Shown here in pieces: positions 23,071 through 34,545 of a DNA stretch of 64,000 nucleotides (the first letter of the stretch is position 1; each line of letters opens with the position of its first letter). Under the pieces are notes generated by a model. The model was given only the letters and a program-made list of their open reading frames with translations, did not search any database and was not told the origin of the DNA. Where the stretch lies: assembly GCA_033782935.1 (NCBI GenBank), contig JAWQEG010000135.1, positions 1,800,501 through 1,864,500 on the forward strand. The letters run 5' to 3'. Source of the stretch: Petrolisthes cinctipes (Eukaryota > Arthropoda > Malacostraca > Decapoda > Porcellanidae). The position numbers and the translations under genes were made by a program.

Positions 23071-24636
23071 TTAGCATGTTTTTAGCCTATATTTTGAAAA
23101 CATTCTAGCACTGAGTAGGCATGTACAGATTGCTTCTGGGACCCCAAAATATTGAATTTTCGGGTGTTTTGAGCCTGAATTTGAGATATAAACGGGTACA
23201 GAAGATACATGCACATATTGACTTTGGGCACCAAAAATATCGATTTTCAGCATGTTTTGGGCCTGAATTTTGAAAATACTCTAACACGGAGTAGGCATGT
23301 ACAGATCGCTTCTGGGACCCCAAAATATCGAATTTTCGGGTGTTTTGAGCCAGAATTTGAGATATAAACGGGTACTGAAGATGCATGCACATATGGACTT
23401 TTGGGCACCTAAAAGATCGATTTTCAGTATGTTTTTGGCCTGTATTTTGAAAATACTCTAACAAAAATTAGGCATGTACAGATACCTTCTGGGACCTCTA
23501 AATATCGAATTTTCGGGTGTTTTGGGACTGAATTTGATATATCGATTTTTTGGCACCTAAAATGTCGATTTTTAGCATGTTTTTAGCCTATATTTTGAAA
23601 ATATTCTAGCACTGTGTAGGCATGTACAGATTGCTTCAGGGACCCCAAAATATTGAATTTTCGGGTGTTTTGAGCCTGAATTTGAGATATAAACGGGTAC
23701 AGAAGATACATGCACATATTGACTTTGGGCATCTAAAATATCGATTTTCAGCATGTTTTGGGCCTGTATTTTGAAAATACTCTAACACTGAGTAGGCATG
23801 TACAGATTGCTTCTGGGACCCAAAAATATTGAATTTTCGGGTGTTTTGTGCCTGAATTTGAGATATAAACGGGTACTGAAGATGCATGCACATATCGACT
23901 TTTGTGCACCTAAAAGATCGATTTTCAGTATGTTTTGAGCATGTATTTTGAAAATACTCTAACACGGAGTAGGCATGTACAGATCGCTTCTGGGACCCCA
24001 AAATATCGAATTTTCGGGTGTTTAGGGCCAGAATTTGAGATATAAACGGGTACAGAAGATGAATATTTAGGGGAAATATCGAATTTTCGGGTGTTTTGTG
24101 ACTGAATTTGAGAAATCGACTTTTTGGCACCTAAAAGATCGATTTTTAGCATGTTTTTAGCCTATATTTTGAAAATATTCTAGCACTGTACAGATTGCTT
24201 CTGGGACCCCAAAATATTGAATTTTCAGGTGTTTTGATCCTGAATTTGAGATATAAACGGGTACAGAAGATACATGCACATATTGACTTTGGGCACCAAA
24301 AATATCGATTTTCAGCATGTTTTGGGCCTGAATTTTGAAAATACTCTAACACGGAGTAGGCATGTACAGATCGCTTCTGGGACCCCAAAATATCGAATTT
24401 TCGGGTGTTTAGGGCCAGAATTTGAAATATAAACGGGTACAGAAGATGAATGCACATATCGACTTTTGGGCCCCTAAAAGATCGATTTTCAGTATGTTTT
24501 TGGCCTGTATTTTGAAAATACTCTAACACGGAGTAGGCATGTACAGATACCTTCTGGGACCTCTAAATATCGAATTTTCGGGTGTTATGGGACTGAATTT
24601 GAGATATCGATTTTTTGGCACCTATAATATCGATTT
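23071..24636. repeat. Copy 1 of a segment repeated at +6076, containing the hairpin junction
   Basis: Blocks: 23071 (501), 23572 (574), 24146 (491, 10-bp deletion). Marker variants are AACATTCTAGC (~23099), CTAACAAAAATTAGGC (~23460), CTTCAGGGACC (~23635), the ATATTTAGGGGAAATAT junction (24063) and GGGCCCCTAAAAG (~24468). The same series lies 6076 bp downstream. M3b at 23918 is extended to 221 bp by an M2-like stretch plus the junction. Confidence 0.85.
24063..24079. repeat. Small inverted repeat at a rearrangement junction (copy 1)
   Basis: The arms ATATTT (24063-24068) and AAATAT (24074-24079) flank an AGGGG loop. The left part, GAATATTTAGGGG, is the reverse complement of CCCCTAAATATTC. That nearly matches the CCCCTAAATATCG of M3b on the plus strand. 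It lies where an M2-like stretch ending ACAGAAGATG jumps to AAATATCGAATTTTC of M3. Apart from point changes and small indels it is one of only two places where the sequence is not colinear with a monomer. Confidence 0.82.
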
Positions 24637-27600
24637 TTAGCATGTTTTTAGCCTATATTTTGAAAATATTCTAGCACTGTGTAGGCATGTACAGATTGCT
24701 TCTGGGACCCCAAAATATTGAATTTTCGGGTGTTTTGAGCCTGAATTTGAGATATAAACGGGTACAGAAGATACATGCACATATTGACTTTGGGCACCAA
24801 AAATATCGATTTTCAGCATGTTTTGGGCCTGAATTTTGAAAATACTCTAACACGGAGTAGGCATGTACAGATCGCTTCTGGGACCCCAAAATATTGAATT
24901 TTCGGGTGTTTAAGGCCAGAATTTGAGATATAAACGGGTACAGAAGATGCATGCACATATCGACTTTTGGGCACCTAAAAGATCGATTTTCAGTATGTTT
25001 TTGGCCTGTATTTTGAAAATACTCTAACAAGGAGTAGGCATGTACAGATACCTTCTGGGACCTCTAAATATCGAATTTTAGGGTGTTTTGAGACTGAATT
25101 TGATATATCGATTTTTTGGCACCTAAAAGATCGATTTTTAGCATGTTTTTAGCCTATATTTTGAAAATATTCTAGCACTGAGTAGGCATGTACAGATTGC
25201 TTCTGGGACCTTAAAATATTGAATTTTCGGGTGTTTTGAGCCTGAATTTGAGATATAAACGGCTACAGAAGATACATGAACATATTGACTTTGGGCACCA
25301 AAAATATCGATTTTCAGCATGTTTTAGACCTGAATTTTGAAAATACTCTAACACGGAGTAGGCATGTACAGATCGCTTCTGGGACCCCAAAATATCGAAT
25401 TTTCGGGTGTTTAAGGCCAGAATTTGAGATATAAACGGGTACAGAAGATGCATGCACATATCGACTTTTGGGCACCTAAAAGATCGATTTTCAGTATGTT
25501 TTTGGCCTGTATTTTGAAAATACTCTAACACGGAGTAGGCATGTACAGATACCTTCTGGGACCTCTAAATATCGAATTTTCGGGTGTTTTGGGACTGAAT
25601 TTGAGATATCGATTTTTTGGCACCTAAAAGATCAATTTTTAGCATGTTTTTAGCCTATATTTTGAAAATATTCTAGCACTGTGTAGGCATGTACAGATTG
25701 CTTCTGGGACCCCAAAATATTGAATTTTCGGGTGTTTTGAGCCTGAATTTGAGATATAAACGGGTACAGAAGATACATGCACATATTGACTTTGGGCATC
25801 TAAAATATCGATATTCAGCATGTTTTGGGCCTGTATTTTGAAAATACTCTAACACTGAGTAGGCATGTACAGATTGCTTCTGGGACCCCAAAATATTGAA
25901 TTTTCGGGTGTTTTGAGCCTGAATTTGAGATATAAACGGGTACTGAAGATGCATGCACATATCGACTTTTGTGCACCTAAAAGATCGATTTTCAGTATGT
26001 TTTAAACATGTATTTTGAAAATACTTTAACACGGAGTAGGCATGTACAGATCGCTTCTGGGACCCCTAAATATCGAATTTTCGGGTGTTTTGGGACTGAA
26101 TTTAAGATATCGACTTTTTGGCACCTAAAAGATCGATTTTTAGCATGTTTTTAGCCTATATTTTAAAAATATTCTAGCACTGAGTAGGCATGTACAGATT
26201 GCTTCTGGGACCCCAAAATATTGAATTTTCGGGTGTTTTGAGCCTGAATTTGAGATATAAACGGGTACAGAAGATACATGCACATATTGACTTTGGGCAC
26301 CAAAAATATCGATTTTCAGCATGTTTTGGCCCTGAATTTTGAAAATACTCTAACACGGAGTAGGCATGTACAGATCGCTTCTGGGACCCCAAAATATCGA
26401 ATTTTCGGGTGTTTAGGGCCAGAATTTGAGATATAAACGGGTACAGAAGATGAATGCACATATCGACTTTTGGGCCCCTAAAAGATCGATTTTCAGTATG
26501 TTTTTGGCCTGTATTTTGAAAATACTCTAACACGGAGTAGGCATGTACAGATACCTTCTGGGACCTCTAAATATCGAATTTTCGGGTGTTATGGGACTGA
26601 ATTTGAGATATCGATTTTTTGGCACCTATAATATCGATTTTTAGCATGTTTTTAGCCTATATTTTGAAAATATTCTAGCACTGTGTAGGCATGTACAGAT
26701 TGCTTCTGGGACCCCAAAATATTGAATTTTCGGGTGTTTTGAGCCTGAATTTGAGATATAAACGGGTACAGAAGATACATGCACATATTGACTTTGGGCA
26801 TCTAAAATATCGATTTTCAGCATGTTTTGGGCCTGTATTTTGAAAATACTCTAACACTGAGTAGGCATGTACAGATTGCTTCTGGGACCCCAAAATATTG
26901 AATTTTCGGGTGTTTTGAGCCTGAATTTGAGATATAAACGGGTACTGAAGATGCATGCACATATTGACTTTTGTGCACCTAAAAGATCGATTTTCAGTAT
27001 GTTTTGAGCATGTATTTTGAAAATACTCTAACACGGAGTAGGCATGTACAGATCGCTTCTGGGACCCCTAAATATCGAATTTTCGGGTGTTTTCGGACTG
27101 AATTTGAGATATCGACTTTTTGGCACCTAAAAGATCGATTTTTAGCATGTTTTTAGCCTATATTTTGAAAACATTCTAGCACTGAGTAGGCATGTACAGA
27201 TTGCTTCTGGGACCCAAAAATATTGATTTTTCGGGTGTTTTGAGCCTGAATTTGAGATATAAACGGGTACAGAAGATACATGCACATATTGACTTTGGGC
27301 ACCAAAAATATCGATTTTCAGCATGTTTTTGGCCTGAATTTTGAAAATACTCTAACTCGGAGTAGGCATGTACAGATCGCTTTTGGGACCCCAAAATATC
27401 GAATTTTCGGGTGTTTAGTGCCAGAATTTGAGATATAAACGGGTACAGAAGATGCATGCACATATCGACTTTTGGGCACCTAAAAGATCGATTTTCAGTA
27501 TGTTTTTGGCCTGTATTTTGAAAATACTCTAACAAAAATTAGGCATGTACAGATACCTTCTGGGACCTCTAAATATCGAATTTTCGGGTGTTTTGGGACT

Positions 27601-27642
27601 GAATTTGATATATCGATTTTTTGGCACCTAAAATGTCGATTT
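24637..27642. repeat. Six 501-bp HORs, source of a 2505/2004-bp duplication
   Basis: Blocks start at 24637, 25138, 25639, 26140, 26641 and 27142, all 501 bp. Marker variants are GGGACCTTAAAAT (~25207), GTTTTAGACCTG (~25321), CGATATTCAGC (~25809), GGGCCCCTAAAAG (~26473), GTTATGGGACTG (~26588), CACCTATAATATCG (~26622), CATTCTAGC (~27172) and CTAACAAAAATTAGGC (~27530). The first three recur at +2505 and the last four at +2004. Confidence 0.83.
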
Positions 27643-29647
27643 TTAGCATGTTTTTAGCCTATATTTTGAAAATATTCTAGCACTGAGTAGGCATGTACAG
27701 ATTGCTTCTGGGACCTTAAAATATTGAATTTTCGGGTGTTTTGAGCCTGAATTTGAGATATAAACGGGTACAGAAGATACATGCACATATTGACTTTGGG
27801 CACCAAAAATATCGATTTTCAGCATGTTTTAGACCTGAATTTTGAAAATACTCTAACACGGAGTAGGCATGTACAGATCGCTTCTGGGACCCCAAAATAT
27901 CGAATTTTCGGGTGTTTAAGGCCAGAATTTGAGATATAAACGGGTACAGAAGATGCATGCACATATCGACTTTTGGGCACCTAAAAGATCGATTTTCAGT
28001 ATGTTTTTGGCCTGTATTTTGAAAATACTCTAACACGGAGTAGGCATGTACAGATACCTTCTGGGACCTCTAAATATCGAATTTTCGGGTGTTTTGGGAC
28101 TGAATTTGAGATATCGATTTTTTGGCACCTAAAAGATCGATTTTTAGCATGTTTTTAGCCTATATTTTGAAAATATTCTAGCACTGTGTAGGCATGTACA
28201 GATTGCTTCTGGGACCCCAAAATATTGAATTTTCGGGTGTTTTGAGCCTGAATTTGAGATATAAACGGGTACAGAAGATACATGCACATATTGACTTTGG
28301 GCATCTAAAATATCGATATTCAGCATGTTTTGGGCCTGTATTTTGAAAATACTCTAACACTGAGTAGGCATGTACAGATTGCTTCTGGGACCCCAAAATA
28401 TTGAATTTTCGGGTGTTTTGAGCCTGAATTTGAGATATAAACGGGTACTGAAGATGCATGCACATATCGACTTTTGTGCACCTAAAAGATCGATTTTCAG
28501 TATGTTTTTGGCCTGTATTTTGAAAATACTCTAACACGGAGTAGGCATGTACAGATACCTTCTGGGACCTCTAAATATCGAATTTTCGGGTGTTATGGGA
28601 CTGAATTTGAGATATCGATTTTTTGGCACCTATAATATCGATTTTTAGCATGTTTTTAGCCTATATTTTGAAAATATTCTAGCACTGTGTAGGCATGTAC
28701 AGATTGCTTCTGGGACCCCAAAATATTGAATTTTCGGGTGTTTTGAGCCTGAATTTGAGATATAAACGGGTACAGAAGATACATGCACATATTGACTTTG
28801 GGCATCTAAAATATCGATTTTCAGCATGTTTTGGGCCTGTATTTTGAAAATACTCTAACACTGAGTAGGCATGTACAGATTGCTTCTGGGACCCCAAAAT
28901 ATTGAATTTTCGGGTGTTCTGAGCCTGAATTTGAGATATAAACGGGTACTGAAGATGCATGCACATATTGACTTTTGTGCACCTAAAAGATCGATTTTCA
29001 GTATGTTTTGAGCATGTATTTTGAAAATACTCTAACACGGAGTAGGCATGTACAGATCGCTTCTGGGACCCCTAAATATCGAATTTTCGGGTGTTTTGGG
29101 ACTGAATTTGAGATATCGACTTTTTGGCACCTAAAAGATCGATTTTTAGCATGTTTTTAGCCTATATTTTGAAAACATTCTAGCACTGAGTAGGCATGTA
29201 CAGATTGCTTCTGGGACCCCAAAATATTGATTTTTCGGGTGTTTTGAGCCTGAATTTGAGATATAAACGGGTACAGAAGATACATGCACATATTGACTTT
29301 GGGCACCAAAAATATCGATTTTCAGCATGTTTTTGGCCTGAATTTTGAAAATACTCTAACTAGGAGTAGGCATGTACAGATCGCTTCTGGGACCCCAAAA
29401 TATCGAATTTTCGGGTGTTTAGTGCCAGAATTTGAGATAAAAACGGGTACAGAAGATGCATGCACATATCGACTTTTGGGCACCTAAAAGATCGATTTTC
29501 AGTATGTTTTTGGCCTGTATTTTGAAAATACTCTAACAAAAATTAGGCATGTACAGATACCTTCTGGGACCTCTAAATATCGAATTTTCGGGTGTTTTGG
29601 GACTGAATTTGATATATCGATTTTTTTGGCACCTAAAATGTCGATTT
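27643..29647. repeat. Second copy of the 25.1-27.6 kb segment, one HOR shorter
   Basis: Blocks: 27643 (501), 28144 (501), 28645 (501), 29146 (502). 27643 and 28144 match 25138 and 25639 (offset 2505). 28645 and 29146 match 26641 and 27142 (offset 2004). The 501-bp difference means this copy lost the unit equivalent to 26140, with the switch inside the M3 at ~28496-28510 where an M3b position is filled by M3a. Confidence 0.82.
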
Positions 29648-30712
29648 TTAGCATGTTTTTAGCCTATATTTTGAAAATATTCTAGCACTGTGTAGGCATG
29701 TACAGATTGCTTCAGGGACCCCAAAATAATGAATTTTCGGGTGTTTTGAGCCTGAATTTGAGATATAAACGGGTACAGAAGATACATGCACATATTGACT
29801 TTGGGCATCTAAAATATCGATTTTCAGCATGTTTTGGGCCTGTATTTTGAAAATACTCTAACACTGAGTAGGCATGTACAGATTGCTTCTGGGACCCCAA
29901 AATATTGAATTTTCGGGTGTTTTGAGCCTGAATTTGAGATATAAACGGGTACTGAAGATGCATGCACATATCGACTTTTGTGCACCTAAAAGATCGATTT
30001 TCAGTATGTTTTGAGCATATATTTTGAAAATACTCTAACACGGAGTAGGCATGTACAGATCGCTTCTGGGACCCCAAAATATCGAATTTTCGGGTGTTTA
30101 GGGCCAAAATTTGAGATATAAACGGGTAAAGAAGATGAATATTTAGGGGAAATATCGAATTTTCGGGTGTTTTGGGACTGAATTTGAGAAATCGACTTTT
30201 TGGCACCTAAAAGATCGATTTTTAGCATGTTTTTAGCCTATATTTTGAAAATATTCTATCACTGTACAGATTGCTTCTGGGACCCCAAAATATTGAATTT
30301 TCAGGCGTTTTGAGCCTGAATTTGAGATATAAACGGGTACAGAAGATACATGCACATATTGACTTTGGGCACCAAAAATATCGATTTTCAGCATGTTTTG
30401 GGCCTGAATTTTGAAAATACTCTAACACGGAGTAGGCATGTACAGATCACTTCTAGGACCCCAAAATATCGAATTTTTGGGTGTTTAGGGCCAGAATTTG
30501 AAATATAAACGGGTACAGAAGATGAATGCACATATCGACTTTTGGGCCCCTAAAAGATCGATTTTCAGTATGTTTTTGGCCTGTATTTTGAAAATACTCT
30601 AACACGGAGTAGGCATATACAGATACCTTCTGGGACCTCTAAATATCGAATTTTCGGGTGTTATGGGACTGAATTTGAGATATCGATTTTTTGGCACCTA
30701 TAATATCGATTT
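29648..30712. repeat. Copy 2 of the 6076-bp-offset segment with the hairpin junction
   Basis: Blocks: 29648 (574) and 30222 (491, 10-bp deletion). They reproduce 23572 and 24146 at +6076, including CTTCAGGGACC (~29711), the junction hairpin and GGGCCCCTAAAAG (~30544). Several substitutions separate the copies (GTAAAGAAG ~30128, ATTCTATCACTG ~30252, CAGGCGTTTTG ~30303, GATCACTTCTAGG ~30447), so this copy has been drifting. Confidence 0.83.
30139..30155. repeat. Small inverted repeat at a rearrangement junction (copy 2)
   Basis: The arms ATATTT (30139-30144) and AAATAT (30150-30155) flank AGGGG (30145-30149). It is identical to the structure at 24063 and exactly 6076 bp away. The event happened once and was then copied. 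Confidence 0.82.
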
Positions 30713-33700
30713 TTAGCATGTTTTTAGCCTATATTTTGAAAATATTCTAGCACTGTGTAGGCATGTACAGATTGCTTCTGGGACCCCAAAATATTGAATT
30801 TTCGGGTGTTTTGAGCCTGAATTTGAGATATAAACGGGTACAGAAGATACATGCACATATTGACTTTGGGCACCAAAAATATCGATTTTCAGCATGTTTT
30901 GGGGCTGAATTTTGAAAATATTCTAACACGGAGTAGGCATGTACACATACCTTCTGGGACCTCTAAATATCGAATTTTCGGGTGTTTTGGGACTGAATTT
31001 GATATATCGATTTTTTGGCACCTAAAATGTCGATTTTTAGCATGTTTTTAGCCTATATTTTGAAAATATTCTAGCACTGTGTAGGCATGTACAGATTGCT
31101 TCTGGGACCCCAAAATATTGAATTTTCGGGTGTTTTGAGCCTGAATTTGAGATATAAACGGGTACAGAAGATACATGAACATATTGACTTTGGGCATCTA
31201 AAATATCGATTTTCAGCATGTTTTGGGCCTGTATTTTGAAAATATTCTAACACTGAGTAGGCATGTACAGATTGCTTCTGGGACCCCAAAATATTTAAAT
31301 TTTCGGGTGTTTTGAGTCTGAATTTGAGATATAAACGGGTACTGAAGATGCATGCACATATCGACTTTTGTGCACCTAAAAGATCGATTTTCAGTATGTT
31401 TTGAGCATGTATTTTGAAAATACTCTAACACGGAGTAGGCATGTACAGATCGCTTCTGGGACCCTCAAATATCTAATTTTCGGGTGTTTTGGGACTGAAT
31501 TTGAGATATCGACTTTTTGGCATCAAAAAGATCGATTTTTAGCATGTTTTTAGCCTATATTTTGAAAATATTCTAGCACTGAGTAGGCATGTACAGATTG
31601 CTTCTGGGACCCCAAAATATTGAATTTTCGGGTGTTTTGAGCCTGAATTTGAGATATAAACGGGTACAGAAGATACATGCACATATTGACTTTGGGCACC
31701 AAAAATATCGATTTTCAGCATGTTTTGGGCCTGAATTTTGAAAATACTCTAACACGGAGTAGGCATGTACAGATCGCTTCTGGGACCCCAAAATATCGAA
31801 TTTTCTGGTGTTTAGGGCCAGAATTTGAGATATAAACGGGTACAGAAGATGCATGCACATATCGACTTTTGGGCACCTAAAAGATCGATTTTCAGTATGT
31901 TTTTGGCCTGTATTTTGAAAATACTCTAACACGGAGTAGGCATGTACAGATACCTTCTGGGACCTCTAAATATCGAATTTTCGGGTGTTTTGGGACTGAA
32001 TTTGATATATCGATTTTTTGGCACCTAAAATGTCGATTTTTAGCATGTTTTTAGCCTATATTTTGAAAATATTCTAGCACTGTGTATGCATGTACAGATT
32101 GCTTCTGGGACCCCAAAATATTGAATTTTCGGGTGTTTTGAGCCTGAATTTGAGATATAAACGGGTACAGAAGATACATGAACATATTGACTTTGGGCAT
32201 CTAAAATATCGATTTTCAGCATGTTTTGGGCCTGTATTTTGAAAATATTCTAACACTGAGTAGGCATGTACAGATTGCTTCTGGGACCCCAAAATATTGA
32301 ATTTTCGGGTGTTTTGAGCCTGAATTTGAGATATAAACGGGTACTGAAGATGCATGCACATATCGACTTTTGTGCACCTAAAAGATCGATTTTCAGTATG
32401 TTTTGAGCATGTATTTTGAAAATACTCTAACACGGAGTAGGCATGTACAGATACCTTCTGGGACCTCTAAATATCGAATTTTCGGGTGTTTTGGGACTGA
32501 ATTTGAGATATCGATTTTTTGGCACCTAAAATGTCGATTTTTAGCATGTTTTTAGCCTATTTTTAGAAAATATTCTAGCACTGTGTAGGCATGTACAGAT
32601 TGCTTCTGGGACCCAAAATATTGAATTTTCGGGTGTTTTGAGCCTGAATTTGAGATATAAACGGGTACAGAAGATACATGCACATATTGACTTTGGGCAT
32701 CTAAAATATCGATTTTCAGCATGTTTTGGGCCTGAATTTTGAAAATACTCTAACACGGAGTAGGCATGTACAGATCGCTTCTGGGACCCCAAAATATCGA
32801 ATTTTCGGGTGTTTAGGGCCAGAATTTGAGATATAAACAGGTACAGAAGATGCATGCACATATCGACTTTTGTGCACCAAAGAGATCGATTTTCAGTATG
32901 TTTTGAGCATGTATTTCGAAAATACTCTAACACGGAGTAGGCATGTACAGATCGCTTCTGGGACCCCTAAATATCGAATTTTCGGGTGTTTTGGGACTGA
33001 ATTTGAGATATCGACTTTTTGGCACCTAAAAGATCGATTTTTAGCATGTTTTTAGCCTATATTTTGAAAATATTCTAGCACTGTGTAGGCATGTACAGAT
33101 TGCTTCTGGGACCCCAAAATATTGAATTTTCGGGTGTTTTGAGCCTGAATTTGAGATATAAACGGGTACAGAAGATACATGCACATATTGACTTTGGGCA
33201 CCAAAAATATCGATTTTCAGCATTTTTTGGGCCTGAAATTTGAAAATACTCTAACACGGAGTAGGCATGTACAGATCGCTTCTGGGACCCCAAAATATCG
33301 AATTTTCGGGTGTTTAGGGCCAGAATTTGAGATATAAACGGGTACAGAAGATGCATGCACATATCGACTTTTGGGCACCTAAAAGATCGATTTTCAGTAT
33401 GTTTTTGGCCTTTATTTTGAAAATACTCTAACACGGAGTAGGCATGTACAGATACCTTCTGGGACCTCTAAATATCGAATTTTCGGGTGTTTTGGGACTG
33501 AATTTGATATATCGATTTTTTGGCACCTAAAATGTCGATTTTTAGCATGTTTTTAGCCTATATTTTGAAAATATTCTAGCACTGTGTAGGCATTTGCAGA
33601 TTGCTTCTGGGACCCCAAAATATTGAATTTTCGGGTGTTTTGAGCCTGAATTTGAGATATAAACGGGTACAGAAGATACATGCACATATTGACTTTGGGC

Positions 33701-34545
33701 ATCTAAAATATCGATTTTCAGCATGTTTTGGGCCTGTATTTTGAAAATACTGTAACACTGAGTAGGCATGTACAGATTGCTTCTGGGACCCCAATATATT
33801 GAATTTTCGGGTGTTTTGAGCCTGAATTTGAGATATAAACGGGTACTGAAGATGCATGCACATATCGACTTTTGTGCACCTAAAAGATCGATTTTCAGTA
33901 TGTTTTGAGCATGTATTTTGAAAATACACTAACACGGAGTAGGCATGTACAGATCGTTTCTGGGACCCCTAAATATCGAATTTTCGTGTGTTTTGGGACT
34001 GAATTTGAGATATCAACTTTTTGGCACCTAAAAGATCGATTTTTAGCATGTTTTTAGCCTATATTTTGAAAATATTCTAGCACTGAGTAGGCATGTACAG
34101 ATTGCTTCTGGGACCCCAAAATATTGAATTTTCGGGTGTTTTGAGCCTGAATTTGAGATATAAACGGGTACAGAAGATACATGCACATATTGACTTTGGG
34201 CACCAAAAATATCGATTTTCAGCATGTTTTGGGCCTGAATTTTAAAAAAATACTCTAACACGGAGTAAGCATGTACAGATCGCTTCTGGGACCCCAAAAT
34301 ATCGAATTTTCGTGTGTTTAGGGCCAGAATTTGAGATATAAACGGGTATAGAAGATGCATGCACATATCGACTTTTGGGCACCTAAAAGATCGATTTTCA
34401 GTATGTTTTTGGCCTGTATTTTGAAAATACTCTAACACGGAGTAGGCATGTACAGATACCTTCTGGGACCTCTAAATATCGAATTTTCGGGTGTTTTGGG
34501 ACTGAATTTGAGATATCGATTTTTTGGCACCTAAAATGTCGATTT
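30713..34545. repeat. Mostly regular trimers after one dimer
   Basis: Blocks: 30713 (324 dimer, M2a front joined to M3a), 31037 (502), 31539 (501), 32040 (501), 32541 (500), 33041 (501), 33542 (501), 34043 (503). HOR versions b and a alternate for most of this run. Single-base length changes occur in runs, for example AATATTTAAATTTTCGG near 31291 and TTTTAAAAAAATACTC near 34241. 31037 and 32040 share GATACATGAACAT (~31173, ~32176) and AATATTCTAACACTG. Confidence 0.85.

Noticed and set aside
34238..34256. TTTTAAAAAAATAC as a poly(A) tail of a retroelement insertion
   Set aside because: It is a local expansion of the TTTTGAAAATAC consensus by a few bases, with no target-site duplication or foreign sequence next to it.
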